Of a DNA stretch of 64,000 nucleotides, positions 47,888-57,914 are shown piece after piece. Every line of letters begins with the position of its first letter. Position 1 is the stretch's first letter. The translations under genes and the position numbers were made by a program. Under the pieces are notes generated by a model that did not search any database, was not told the DNA's origin, and worked only from the letters and a program-made list of their open reading frames with translations. Source of the stretch: Bacteroidetes bacterium OLB12 (lineage in GTDB: Bacteria; Bacteroidota; Bacteroidia; Cytophagales; Cyclobacteriaceae); NCBI GenBank assembly GCA_001567185.1, contig LNFR01000083.1, forward strand, positions 1 to 64,000. The letters run 5' to 3'.

Positions 47888-49057
47888 ATGTCTGTAATTT
47901 TTACAACCCCCAGCCGCATCATCATCACGTGCAGCAAACGCCTTGCTCCTTATTTAGAGCAAGAGGTACGCGAACTTGGCTTTGAACCCACGCGCACATT
48001 TATCACCGGGGTGGAATTAACCGGTACGGTTAATGATTGCATTAAACTTAATTTGAATCTGCGCTGTGCCAGCCAGGTGCTTTATTCATTAAAACAATTC
48101 CGGTGCAATGGCCCCGATGATTTGTACGAAACACTTATTCGCTACCCCTGGGAAACACTCTTAACATCCGATGGCTATTTCTCCGTTACCAGCAATGCCA
48201 CGCACTTTACGGTGAACAACGACATGTTTGTGAACGTGAAAGTAAAAGACGCCATTGCCGATCGCATGCGGAGAGAAACCATGCGCAGACCCAACTCAGG
48301 TTCTGAGTTAAGTGGTGCGGTGTTTCATTTATATTGGAAAGACGAGCAGGCTGAAATTTTTTTAGATACATCGGGCGAAACGCTGGCCAAACACGGCTAT
48401 CGCAAAATCCCCGGAAAGGCACCCATGCTGGAGGCGCTTGCTGCCGCCACGATCATGGCCACCCGGTGGGATCGCCAATCGGCTTTCGTTAATCCCATGT
48501 GTGGATCAGGTACCGTTGCAATTGAAGCCGCCATGATGGCCACCAACCGAAGGCCGGGTTTGTACCGAAACAATTATTCGTTCATGCACGTAACGGGTTA
48601 TGATGCCGCGTTATATAAAAACGAATGGAAGAATCTTCAACAACAAATTACCGCTGTACCCGGTTTGCGCATTGTTGCTACGGATATCAGTGAGGATGCT
48701 ATAAAAATTTCGAAAGTGAATGCCGGCATTGCCGGTGTAGAATCCATGATTGAGTTTAAGCGTTGCGACTTTGAAGAAACCCCGGTGCCTGATGCGCCTG
48801 GAGTCGTTTACTTCAACCCCGAATATGGCGAACGCCTCGGTGACGTTTCCGCGTTGGAAGAAACCTATGCCCGCATGGGCGACTTCCTGAAAAAGAAATG
48901 CCAGGGTTATCATGGCTACATTTTTACCGGCAACCTGGACCTTGCCAAAAAGATTGGACTAAAAGCCAGCAAACGAATAGAGTTTTACACCAGTAAGATT
49001 GATTGCCGGTTGCTGGAATATGAATTGTACGGGGGAAGCCGAAGAATCCCCAAATAA
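47888..49057 (+). CDS. THUMP-domain guanine-N2 methyltransferase (RlmL/TrmG-like)
   Basis: 389 residues. An N-terminal THUMP domain (LEQEVRELGFEPTRTFITGVELTG) precedes a Rossmann methyltransferase domain with SAM motifs FVNPMCGSGTVAIEAAMMA and IVATDISEDAIKISK. The catalytic motif IV, normally (D/N)PPY, here reads YFNPEYGERLG. RlmL-type enzymes make m2G2445 in 23S rRNA. No RlmK part is fused, so this corresponds to the N-terminal half of RlmKL, as is usual in Bacteroidota. Divergent from the antitoxin gene. Confidence 0.88.
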   Translation: MSVIFTTPSRIIITCSKRLAPYLEQEVRELGFEPTRTFITGVELTGTVNDCIKLNLNLRCASQVLYSLKQFRCNGPDDLYETLIRYPWETLLTSDGYFSVTSNATHFTVNNDMFVNVKVKDAIADRMRRETMRRPNSGSELSGAVFHLYWKDEQAEIFLDTSGETLAKHGYRKIPGKAPMLEALAAATIMATRWDRQSAFVNPMCGSGTVAIEAAMMATNRRPGLYRNNYSFMHVTGYDAALYKNEWKNLQQQITAVPGLRIVATDISEDAIKISKVNAGIAGVESMIEFKRCDFEETPVPDAPGVVYFNPEYGERLGDVSALEETYARMGDFLKKKCQGYHGYIFTGNLDLAKKIGLKASKRIEFYTSKIDCRLLEYELYGGSRRIPK

Positions 49058-49088
49058 AAAACCGGTCATAACCTGATTATCTTTCAAC

Positions 49089-50942
49089 ATGAAAAAAATT
49101 CTGCTCCTTCTCCTTTTCTGCACCACAGTTTCTGTTTACGGTCAAACCGCTAAGGAAGATTCCACCTTTCTTCGTGAGAACTATGTGAAGATTGAACGCC
49201 TGATTCCTATGCGCGATGGTGTAAAACTTTTTACAGCTATTTACATCCCGAAAGATGCTTCGCAGAAGTATCCGTTCTTATTAACCCGCACTCCTTATTC
49301 CTGCGCACCTTATGGCGAAGACAATTATCCGCGCAGGCTTACTTCCAACCAGGCTTTGTTTCGGGAGAAATACATTTTTGTAAGACAAGATGTGCGCGGA
49401 CGGTATATGAGCGAAGGTCAGTTTGAAGAAGTAACTCCGCACAAGCCGAAGAAATCAAAAAAAGATACAGACGAGAGCAGCGATACTTTTGATACCATCG
49501 AGTGGTTGTTGAAGAACATCCGGAATAACAACGGGCGCGTTGGCCTTACGGGAATTTCATACCCCGGCTTTTATGCTACTGCAGCATTGCCCGATGCCCA
49601 TCCGGCCCTTAAAGCCGTTTCGCCCCAGGCTCCTGTTACGGATGAATTTATTGGGGATGATGCCTACCATAACGGAGCCTTTTTCTTGTTGGATAATGCG
49701 AGTTTCATGAACAGTTTTGATGCTCCGCGCAACGGCCCGGTGCAACAATATGGCAGGCTCAGTAACCATCGATTTAAAAACGCCTATGATTTTTATCTTG
49801 AACTGGGGCCCATCAAAAATGTAAACGAATTATATTTTAAACAGCGCGGTAAAATCTGGAACGAATACCTGGAACACAACACCTACGATGCCTACTGGCA
49901 GGCCCGCAACATTCGTCAGCATTTGAAAAACATTAAACCGGCTGTGCTGGTGGTGGGCGGCTGGTTTGATGCCGAAGATTTATTTGGAGCGCTGCGAACT
50001 TACGAAGCCATTGAAAAACAAAGTCCGGCAAATAAGAATCACCTGGTTATGGGACCATGGACACACGGAGCGTGGGCCGCGGCAACGTGGGATAAATATG
50101 CCGGCTACACGTTTGGCAGCAACACAGCCGATTACTTTAAGGATATTGAAACCCGATTCTTCAACTACTATCTGAAAGACAAGGGTAGCTTTAACCAGGC
50201 CGAAGCCAGCATTTTTGAAACAGGATCCAATCAATGGCGGGAATATGAAAGCTGGCCTCCACGCCATGCAAAATCTGAGAAACTTTATTTGCAGGCGGGA
50301 GGTAAATTATCTTTTACAGCCCCCGAAACAGAAAACACGCACATAGAATATATTTCTGATCCGGCCCGGCCTGTTCCTTACACCGCCAATCACATCGCCT
50401 GGCGCGATCCGGAATACATGGCGGCCGACCAACGTTTTGTTTCCACCCGCCCCGATGTGCAGGTTTTTCAATCTGAAATTCTGACAGAAGACATTACCCT
50501 AAGCGGCCCGCTGGTTGTAAACTTTTTCTTTTCTACTTCAGGTTCGGATGCAGATTTTGTAGTGAAGCTGGTTGATGTGTTGGCCGAACAGGAAAATGCC
50601 CCGGCCAATCCCCGCGCCCCCAGCCAGGAAGGCTTGCAACAGTTGGTGCGCGGAGATGTGCTGCGCGGAAAATTCAGAAACAGTTTTGAGAAACCCGAGC
50701 CGTTTATTCCCGGTGCGATTACTCCTGTAACGTTTACGCTTAATGATGTGGCCCATACCTTTAAGAAAGGGCATCGCATCATGATACAAGTGCAACACTC
50801 CTGGTTTCCGCTGGTAGATCGCAACCCGCAAAAGTTTATTGACATTAGCAAAGCGGAGGCTTCTGATTTTCAAAAGGCAACACACCAACTGTATTTTTCA
50901 AAGCAGTATCCTTCGCATGTAGAAGTATTGATTTCCCGGTAA
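49089..50942 (+). CDS. CocE/NonD family (S15) serine hydrolase
   Basis: 617 residues with signal peptide (MKKILLLLLFCTTVSVYGQ). An X-Pro dipeptidyl-peptidase/cocaine esterase-type hydrolase: nucleophile Ser in GLTGISYPGFYA (about residue 158), Asp in VVGGWFDAEDLFG, His in MGPWTHGAW, then the C-terminal jelly-roll domain (GDVLRGKFRNSFEKPEPF, HRIMIQVQHSWFPLVDRNPQ). Secreted or periplasmic. Substrate could be acyl esters or peptides. The GDPD gene lies 16 bp downstream. Confidence 0.9.
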   Translation: MKKILLLLLFCTTVSVYGQTAKEDSTFLRENYVKIERLIPMRDGVKLFTAIYIPKDASQKYPFLLTRTPYSCAPYGEDNYPRRLTSNQALFREKYIFVRQDVRGRYMSEGQFEEVTPHKPKKSKKDTDESSDTFDTIEWLLKNIRNNNGRVGLTGISYPGFYATAALPDAHPALKAVSPQAPVTDEFIGDDAYHNGAFFLLDNASFMNSFDAPRNGPVQQYGRLSNHRFKNAYDFYLELGPIKNVNELYFKQRGKIWNEYLEHNTYDAYWQARNIRQHLKNIKPAVLVVGGWFDAEDLFGALRTYEAIEKQSPANKNHLVMGPWTHGAWAAATWDKYAGYTFGSNTADYFKDIETRFFNYYLKDKGSFNQAEASIFETGSNQWREYESWPPRHAKSEKLYLQAGGKLSFTAPETENTHIEYISDPARPVPYTANHIAWRDPEYMAADQRFVSTRPDVQVFQSEILTEDITLSGPLVVNFFFSTSGSDADFVVKLVDVLAEQENAPANPRAPSQEGLQQLVRGDVLRGKFRNSFEKPEPFIPGAITPVTFTLNDVAHTFKKGHRIMIQVQHSWFPLVDRNPQKFIDISKAEASDFQKATHQLYFSKQYPSHVEVLISR

Positions 50943-50958
50943 CCATATTTTATTTATC

Positions 50959-51720
50959 ATGAAATTACTCTTTGTCTGTTTGCTTTTGGGAAGTTTAGCC
51001 ATGACTCCACAGCCACCTAAAACCAAAGTAATCGCCCACCGCGGTGCGTGGAAAAATACGAACGTGCCTGAAAATTCAATTGCTGCCTTGCAACATGCTA
51101 TCGCACTGAAATGCTATGGCAGCGAGTTTGATGTACACCTGAGTGCCGACTCGGTTCCGTTCGTGTTGCACGATCATTCCATTCAGGGTGTGTTTATTGA
51201 AAAGACCTCCGCAGCCGAGTTATCAAAAATAAAATTGAGCAATGGCGAAACGTTGCCCACGCTTGAGTCTTATCTACTCGCAGGAAAAAATCAAACACAA
51301 ACCAGGCTCATTCTCGAAATCAAAACCTCGCAGCTTGGCAAAGCCCGTTCACTTGCTTTAACCAAAAAATGTGTGGAGCTGGTAACCAAAGCGGGCGTGG
51401 CTTCTATCACTGATTACATTGCCTTTGATTTTGATGTGTGCCTGGAAGTAAAAAAACTTTCGCCCCGCGCCCATGTGCAATACCTGAATGGCGATAAAAC
51501 ACCCGGGCAATTGGCTGCTGCCGGATTGGATGGGTTTGATTATCACTTTAGTGTGTTACAGAAAAACGAAAGCTGGTTAGCCGATGCACATCAGCGTAAG
51601 CTAAGCACCAACGCGTGGACGGTGAATGATGAAACCATTATGCAGTGGCTGATGGATCGCCACGTGGAAATGATTACCACCAACGAGCCCGAAAAGCTGA
51701 TTCAGCTTTTAAACAAATAA
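50959..51720 (+). CDS. glycerophosphodiester phosphodiesterase family protein
   Basis: 253 residues. GDPD fold with VIAHRGAWKNTNVPENSIAAL (catalytic His and the Arg), EFDVHLSADSVPFVLHDHSI (metal Glu/Asp and second His) and LILEIKTS. A short signal peptide (MKLLFVCLLLGSLAMT) predicts export, consistent with periplasmic scavenging of glycerophosphodiesters. C-terminal VNDETIMQWLMDRHVEMITTNEP is typical. It may be co-transcribed with the CocE gene; element copy 2 follows its stop. Confidence 0.9.
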   Translation: MKLLFVCLLLGSLAMTPQPPKTKVIAHRGAWKNTNVPENSIAALQHAIALKCYGSEFDVHLSADSVPFVLHDHSIQGVFIEKTSAAELSKIKLSNGETLPTLESYLLAGKNQTQTRLILEIKTSQLGKARSLALTKKCVELVTKAGVASITDYIAFDFDVCLEVKKLSPRAHVQYLNGDKTPGQLAAAGLDGFDYHFSVLQKNESWLADAHQRKLSTNAWTVNDETIMQWLMDRHVEMITTNEPEKLIQLLNK

Positions 51721-51721
51721 A

Positions 51722-51810
51722 AGAGGTTGTCTTAAAAGTTACATTTCATCGCGGATTTATTCCGCGATCCCGGCACATGGCCCTGATTTGTAACTACTGA
51801 GACAACCTCT
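51722..51810. repeat. palindromic intergenic element, copy 2
   Basis: 89 bp with imperfect inverted ends (AGAGGTTGTCTTAAAAGTTACA at the left against AGAGGTTGTCTCAGTAGTTACA on the other strand at the right) and the shared 21-bp hairpin core at 51748-51768. It lies between the convergent GDPD and collagen-like lipoprotein genes and could terminate both. Confidence 0.85.
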
Positions 51811-51819
51811 GCCAATTTT

Positions 51820-52308
51820 TTAATACCGTTTTTGAAAATCTTTATCGCTCAGATTAAACCGTGCCATCGTAGCTTCGTAGTCGGCATAGTTTGGTCTGCC
51901 CACTAAATCGGCCGGAACTACCACCACTCTAAAAACCTGATCGTCCGTCCACTCGCTACTCAATGCGGACAATGGGAAGGTTGCATCCATAAAGATGTTT
52001 ACATCCACATCGGTAAAATCAAAATTGTATTGCAGCAGCCCTTCTTCAAAGAAAACCTGCTGCGGCAACAAGCGCCAGATGTCTTTACCGTTTTCTGAAC
52101 CCCAAAGTGCATACACCAGGGTTACATCCGATGCCAGTACATTAAATCCATACTCTTCCAGGTGGGCGTAATTATTTGCCTCATTAAAATCGACCTGAAT
52201 TTCAAATGCCTTGGAGGCAATAATTTCGCCATCCTCACCGGGAGGGCCCATCGGGCCTTCGCATGCAAATCCCACAACAGCTATCAACAAAAACATTAAT
52301 TTTTTCAT
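51820..52308 (-). CDS. short collagen-like lipoprotein
   Basis: 162 residues. Lipobox GFAC (Cys about residue 16) is followed directly by a brief collagen-like run EGPMGPPGEDG, a motif common at the N-terminus of Bacteroidota surface lipoproteins. The remainder is a beta-rich domain (AFEIQVDFNEANNYAHLEEYGF, VTLVYALWGSENGKDIWRLLPQ, DQVFRVVVVPADLVGRPNYADYE). Function unknown; likely surface or outer-membrane attached. Confidence 0.75.
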   Translation of the reverse strand: MKKLMFLLIAVVGFACEGPMGPPGEDGEIIASKAFEIQVDFNEANNYAHLEEYGFNVLASDVTLVYALWGSENGKDIWRLLPQQVFFEEGLLQYNFDFTDVDVNIFMDATFPLSALSSEWTDDQVFRVVVVPADLVGRPNYADYEATMARFNLSDKDFQKRY

Positions 52309-52515
52309 CTGTAATTAATTTTTAGAGTAATACACATAACCAAAAAAGTACCAAACCTGGAATTATATACGATTTATGGGCTGTTGGTTCAGGTTCTGGC
52401 ATAACTACCACCCGCCAAACCACATGTATAGCCCGGTGGCCCATTTTATCCACTGGTATAAACGCTGTTGGTAATACAAGTAAAGACTGTAATCTTGCCT
52501 TATAATTTCTAATCT

Positions 52516-53985
52516 ATGAATCGCATCTTTATTTCTTTCTTTATTCTTTCCTGTGTGCTTGTGGCGCAAGCACAGGAACGCGCACTCCCAGCCGAATCGG
52601 CTGTAACTTCTACCAGCCAGGTAAACATTAAAGGCAAGGTTGTTCCTTATAAAGTAACTGCGGGTACGCAACCTGTATGGAATGCCGAGGGTAAACCCAG
52701 CGCGGCCTTGTTCTATACCTACTATGAACGTACTGATGTGAGCGATAAAAGCCGCAGGCCATTGGTGATTTCATTCAATGGCGGCCCGGGCTCAGCATCG
52801 GTGTGGATGCACATTGCCTACACCGGCCCTAAAGTATTAAATATCGACAGTGAAGGTTATCCTGTTCAACCGTATGGTGTAAAAGATAATCCACATTCGA
52901 TATTGGATGTTGCTGATATTGTGTACATCGATCCGGTGAACACGGGCTTCTCCCGCATCCTGGATCCGAAAGCAGAAAAGTCAACCTTCTTTGGTGTGAA
53001 TGCCGACATCAAATACCTGGGCGATTGGCTCGATAACTTTGTTTCGCGTGTAGGGCGTTGGACTTCCCCAAAATATCTAATTGGTGAAAGCTATGGCACC
53101 ACGCGTGTGTCTGGGCTTGCCCTGGAACTTCAAAACAACCATTGGATGTATTTGAATGGGGTAATTTTGGTATCGCCAACTGAACTGGGTATTAAGCGCG
53201 ATGGCCCGGTTAACGATGCGCTTTCATTGCCCTACTATACAGCTACAGCGTGGTATCATAAAAAACTACCTGCCGATCTTCAGGCAAAAGATTTAATGGA
53301 TGTATTGGCTGAATCTGAAAAGTTTACCATTGATGAATTTATTCCTGCGTTATCCAAAGGTGGATTTATCGATCCCGCAAAGAGAAAAGAAATCGCAGGC
53401 AAAGCCGCCCGGTATTCTGGTTTAAAGGAAGAATCGGTTTTGAATCACAACTTAGCCGTGCCCACTCAATATTTCTGGAAAGATTTATTGCGCACCGAAG
53501 GATTTACCGTGGGCCGCCTGGATTCGCGCTACAAAGGAATTGATAAAATGGCAGCCGGTGAGCGTCCCGATTTTAATTCCGAGCTCACTTCGTGGTTGCA
53601 TTCGTTTACACCTGCCATTAACTACTACCTGCGCGATGTGCTGAAGTACAAAACCGATTTGCAATACAATATGTTTGGCCCGGTACACCCTTGGGATAAC
53701 ACAAGAGATAACACGGGTGAAAACCTGCGTTTGGCTATGGCCGAAAATCCATACCTGCACGTAATGATTCAATCCGGGTATTACGATGGCGCCACTACCT
53801 ACTTCGATGCCAAGTATTCCATGTGGCAACTTGATCCATCTGGTAAGATGAAAGACCGGCTTCGTTTTGAAGGCTACCGCAGCGGGCACATGATGTACCT
53901 GCGGGCCGAAGATCTGGTTTCGAGCAACGACCACATTCGTGATTTTATCAAGAAGTCGACTGCAACAGGATCGGCTAAGTATTGA
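52516..53985 (+). CDS. S10 family serine carboxypeptidase-like protein
   Basis: 489 residues with a signal peptide (MNRIFISFFILSCVLVAQAQ). Peptidase S10 motifs: SFNGGPGSASVWMH (oxyanion region), VYIDPVNTGFSRI, IGESYGTTRVSGLA with the nucleophile Ser, and RSGHMMYLRAEDL with the catalytic His. An Asp candidate lies in YYDGATTYFDAK. Presumably a secreted carboxypeptidase that trims peptides. Standalone; divergent from the lipoprotein gene with a 200-bp gap. Confidence 0.88.
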   Translation: MNRIFISFFILSCVLVAQAQERALPAESAVTSTSQVNIKGKVVPYKVTAGTQPVWNAEGKPSAALFYTYYERTDVSDKSRRPLVISFNGGPGSASVWMHIAYTGPKVLNIDSEGYPVQPYGVKDNPHSILDVADIVYIDPVNTGFSRILDPKAEKSTFFGVNADIKYLGDWLDNFVSRVGRWTSPKYLIGESYGTTRVSGLALELQNNHWMYLNGVILVSPTELGIKRDGPVNDALSLPYYTATAWYHKKLPADLQAKDLMDVLAESEKFTIDEFIPALSKGGFIDPAKRKEIAGKAARYSGLKEESVLNHNLAVPTQYFWKDLLRTEGFTVGRLDSRYKGIDKMAAGERPDFNSELTSWLHSFTPAINYYLRDVLKYKTDLQYNMFGPVHPWDNTRDNTGENLRLAMAENPYLHVMIQSGYYDGATTYFDAKYSMWQLDPSGKMKDRLRFEGYRSGHMMYLRAEDLVSSNDHIRDFIKKSTATGSAKY

Positions 53986-54021
53986 TGGTTAGGTCTCGGC
54001 GGAACGCCCGGACGACCTATA

Positions 54022-54495
54022 TCATTTCATTTTCAGGATTCTTCTTAAGGCGAGAATATCTTGTTGATCAACCAGGCCTTTTTCATCTTTCCTGTTCAGG
54101 CTTTCCTTATTCTTTAACAGATCTCTCAGGTCAATCACCTTCAATTTCAAATCATCTATCTTATGAACCTGAGCGTTTCTAAATACGGTCTCCACATCAA
54201 GACCAATTGTATAGGTAAGAATATCTACCGCATCGGGTTCCATCCCAAAAGTAAAGACATTTTGTGAAGCAAAATCTTCAGGTGCGATCCCTGAGGTATC
54301 AAGTTTAAGAGCCTTAAAGGCCTTCATAATGCGCTCACCGTTTGCAAGAGTCGGCTTCACGAGTATGTCTATGTCAGCGGTTGTTCTTCTTACCCCATAA
54401 AAAACAGCCGCATGTCCTCCCATCAAAACAAACTCCACCTCTTCATCCAAGAACTTCTGAATAATTCTTTTATGCGTTTTCCCAAAAAAACTCAT
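54022..54495 (-). CDS. DUF6036-like nucleotidyltransferase (AbiEii/MNT-type)
   Basis: 157 residues. The nucleotidyltransferase signature is FVLMGGHAAVFYGVRRTTADIDILV (Gly-Gly/His pair then DID metal Asp residues), followed by ERIMKAFKALKLDTSGI and VIDLRDLLKNKESLNRKDEKGLVDQQDI. This type is common in TA-like or abortive-infection modules. The upstream 66-residue gene overlaps its start by 4 bp, indicating a two-gene module. The modified substrate is unknown. Confidence 0.75.
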   Translation of the reverse strand: MSFFGKTHKRIIQKFLDEEVEFVLMGGHAAVFYGVRRTTADIDILVKPTLANGERIMKAFKALKLDTSGIAPEDFASQNVFTFGMEPDAVDILTYTIGLDVETVFRNAQVHKIDDLKLKVIDLRDLLKNKESLNRKDEKGLVDQQDILALRRILKMK

Positions 54496-54692
54496 TCAAA
54501 TTTCCTTTTAGTAACCTTCAATCCCTTAAGCGTAAGTTTATTGTATCGGGAGCCCCAGATTCGCTTACGCATTATTTCGTGAAGTTGTAATCGCTGAGCC
54601 GGTGTAAGCTTTAAGAACTCCAGATCCTTTCGCTGCTGCTCTTCCTCGAATGTTACCTTTATTAGCTTCTGTTTTGAGTTTGCTGGTTTCAT
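54492..54692 (-). CDS. small partner of the nucleotidyltransferase
   Basis: 66 residues, highly charged (EEEQQRKDLEFLKLTPAQRLQLHEIMRKRIWGSRYNKL). The LTPAQRLQLHE helix is typical of the short proteins encoded just before DUF6036 nucleotidyltransferases. It overlaps the next gene by 4 bp. It could be an antitoxin or a substrate-recruiting helix; no DNA-binding motif is seen. Confidence 0.6.
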   Translation of the reverse strand: MKPANSKQKLIKVTFEEEQQRKDLEFLKLTPAQRLQLHEIMRKRIWGSRYNKLTLKGLKVTKRKFE

Positions 54693-55024
54693 AGGCGTAT
54701 TAAAATTAGCGGAATCTACTCATTCGTTCAAATTGTAACTTATCTCTTTATAGTCAAAAGGATTGACCCTTCACTTCTATTGTTGAGTTAAATCGCCTGC
54801 ATTTTCTTCCAGCCATTGCGAGGGCAGAAGGTGCGCTGAAGGCATAGCCCCAACATGTTTCTGATGCGATCATTCATACTTTAACGACTTGACCGGATTA
54901 GCCAGAGCCGCGCCCAACGATTGAATGGAAACAATCAGTACCGTAAGTAACAACATAGATACCTTTGTGAATCATGTTCTCTAAAGAAAACTAATCCATA
55001 TCTTTCGACCAAGATTTAATTTCT
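54693..55024. other. 332-bp region holding a relic of an ABC permease C-terminus
   Basis: On the minus strand, bases about 54874-54967 read MLLLTVLIVSIQSLGAALANPVKSLKYE and stop, which is the last transmembrane helix and AANPVKSLR-like tail of FtsX/MacB-type permeases of Bacteroidota. No start, no upstream domain and no partner gene remain, so it is a relic. The rest of the region shows no gene, RNA or repeat that I can support. Confidence 0.55.
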
Positions 55025-57914
55025 ATGAAAATACTTTTACTCCTGGTCGCAATTGTGGCTTCCCAGTATTGTATAGGACAAGATAGTATGTGGGGAATGA
55101 CCTCTGGTGGAGGGAGAGACGGATTGGGGGTTATCTTTAAAACGGATGCCAATGGTCTCAATCCCTCAGCTGAGATGGCTTTTACTTCAGAGGCACCGGG
55201 GGCAGTTCCTTTAAATACGACATTATGTCCACTGAACGGGAAGCTTTATGGATTGACTTCCGAAGGAGGTTCGCATAACCGAGGGGTAATATTTGAGTTC
55301 GACCCGGCTAGTTCAGTATATAAACCGCTTCAATCCTTTCAGGGACCTAATGGAAGCGCCCCACGGGGAAGCCTCATCGTAGGGGCTAACGGAAAATTAT
55401 ACGGTATGACCTCCGCTGGTGGAAATACCGATGATGGCGTTCTATTTGAATATGACCTCTCAACTAATGAACTCAATAAAAAATTTGATTTTAGTTCAAC
55501 TCAGGGAGCAATTCCTCATGGAAGTCTTACCCTTTCAAGCACCGGTTCTCTTTTAGGATTGACGTACAGTGGTGGTGAAAATGGCCGGGGTGTTCTTTTC
55601 GAGTATAATCCTATAACGAATGACTATGTGATTTTGCATCAGTTTGAAATTTTATCAGGCGGCCATCCAAAAGGAGATTTGCTTTTAACCAACGGGAAGT
55701 TGTATGGTCTAACCTATATGGGGGGTCTGAACGGTAAGGGTGTTATTTTTCAATTTGATCTCTCAACAAAAGACTATAGCGCTATACAAGAATTTGGAGG
55801 AGACATTGGAGAATACCCGGAAGGATCACTTATACAAGCATCAAATGGCTTGCTGTATGGAAATACCCAGGCTGGTGGCGATTCTGGCAATGGCGTACTC
55901 TTTGAATTCAATCCAGAGTTAGGAGTGGCATCAAAAATGTATGATTATACTTACTCCACAGGCTACAATGCTATCGGTAAGCTTACAGAGGCCCAACCCG
56001 GAAAATTAATTGGGTTAGCTCGATCAGGAGTAATTTATGAATACGACCTATTATCAGGTATCTATTCTGCAAAAATAAATCTCAATAACGTGGCGGGAGG
56101 AGGAAGCGCTCCGCTGGGAGGTCTTATATTACACACAGACAACAAATATTACGGTTTGACTTCTGCAGGTGGATCAGAAAATGCTGGTGTTATTTTTGAA
56201 TATCAACTCTCTTCAAATACCTACAATAAGCTCCTTGACTTTAATCGCATTATAAATGGTGGTGGCCCTAGAAGCAAACTGGTTCAAGCGGAAACAGGGA
56301 AACTCTATGGGATGACGCCAAAAGGAGGAGCCCATGGTTTAGGAACCATCTTTGAATTTGATCCTTACACACGCGAGTTCCACAAAAAATTGATTTTGAT
56401 GGACTCAATGGGCAGGCGCCAAACGGTGGGTTTATATTAGCCTCCAATAAAAAGTTATACGGATTAACTCGAACCAGTCTAAGCTACCCCGGGGCATTAA
56501 TTGAATATAGCCCTTATGAAAACACCGTTGTAGTGAGACATTTTTTTGATGGACTTTTTACTGGTGCGGGCCCAAATGCTAACCTGATCGAATCAGAAAA
56601 TGGCAAATTATATGGAATGACAAGCAGGGGGGTGTTTATAATCGAGGTGTTATTTTTGTGTTTGATCCTAATACAAATAGTTTGGAAAAGTTATATGACT
56701 TTAATCCAACAGATGAAGGACACGCACCGCTTGCGAGCCTTGTTGAATTTAATGGAATACTCTACGGTACAACAAATGGCGGTGGTAGTTTTAATCTGGG
56801 AATAATATTTTCTTTTGATCCGGATACTAAGGCCTTTCAAAAATTATTTGATTTTGACATTACCACAGGTTATGCTCCACAAAGCAGCCTGACAAATGTT
56901 AACGGAAAGTTATATGGAACCACCTCTGCTGGACCCGGTTTTTTATTTGAGTTTGATCCCTCTAACAATGCTTTACAAAATAAGGTTGAGTTTAACGGAG
57001 TGAATGGGTACCAACCAAGTGGAGATTTATACTTGTCACCCAATGGAAAATTGTACGGCACAACTCAATATGGTGGGGTTAATAATAGGGGTGTGTTGTT
57101 TGAGTTTAATCCTGAGAATGGTGCTTTTGAAAAGAAAATAGATTTTGATGGATTAATCGGGTCATATCCGACAGCCGCAGGACTTACCCTGGTTAAATCA
57201 CGCCAAGATCAAGAAATAAGTTTCGCAACTATTGGAGATAAAACGATGGGGGATCCTCCATTTACAATAAATGCCACATCTTCATCATCATTAGGTGTTT
57301 CCTTTTTCACTACCTCCAATAAAATAGAACTAAACAATAACGAGGCAAAAATTCTGTTTCCGGGAAGGGCTTCAATAACTGCAAAACAAGAAGGGAACAT
57401 TGATTTTAATCCGGCACAAGATGTAACTCAAGATTTCTGTATTAATCCTGAAAAACCAGTCGTAACACTCGATAACACAAGTGTTTTGCATCCTGTCTTA
57501 ATTTCAAGTTCATCGCACTCTAACCAATGGTATAAGGATGGTGTTATTATTTCAGGAGCAGCATCTCAGAATTATACGGTAAATTCATCTGGCATCTATT
57601 ATGTTGTGGTGTCGATAGAGGGATGCACAAACCAATCAAACGACCAACCTGTCATCATCACGGGTATTGAAGATCGTACAGCGCATCAACTTAATATTTC
57701 ACCGAATCCAGCAGATCAACGTGTCACTATAACTTTACCTGGCAGCAGCCACAAGGCATTGAAAATATTTTCAATTGCTGGCAAAGCAATGTATAACCAA
57801 AGTCATTCATTAAATGAAGTAACTATAGATATTAATTCATATCCTGCTGGTTATTACATTACAATTGTTTCCACGGATGCAGGGTTCTACTACGGACGGT
57901 TTGTTAAGAAATAA
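55025..57914 (+). CDS. secreted GloVer-repeat protein with T9SS C-terminal domain (two apparent indels)
   Basis: 963 residues after correction. A signal peptide (MKILLLLVAIVASQYCIGQ) leads into about 15 repeats of 45-50 residues, each with a core NGKLYG(L/M)TSxGGxxxxGVIFEFD, the TIGR03803 'GloVer' (choice-of-anchor tandem repeat) type. Next come an Ig-like/PKD-like portion (PVVTLDNTSVLHP, NQWYKDGVIISGAASQNYTVNSSGIYYVVV) and a type A sorting domain (LNISPNPADQRVTITLPG, then GYYITIVSTDAGFYYGRFVKK) for T9SS export. The frame is lost at an A6 run (56384-56389) and a G6 run (56627-56632); adding one base to each restores it. Surface-exposed; ligand unknown. Confidence 0.85.
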
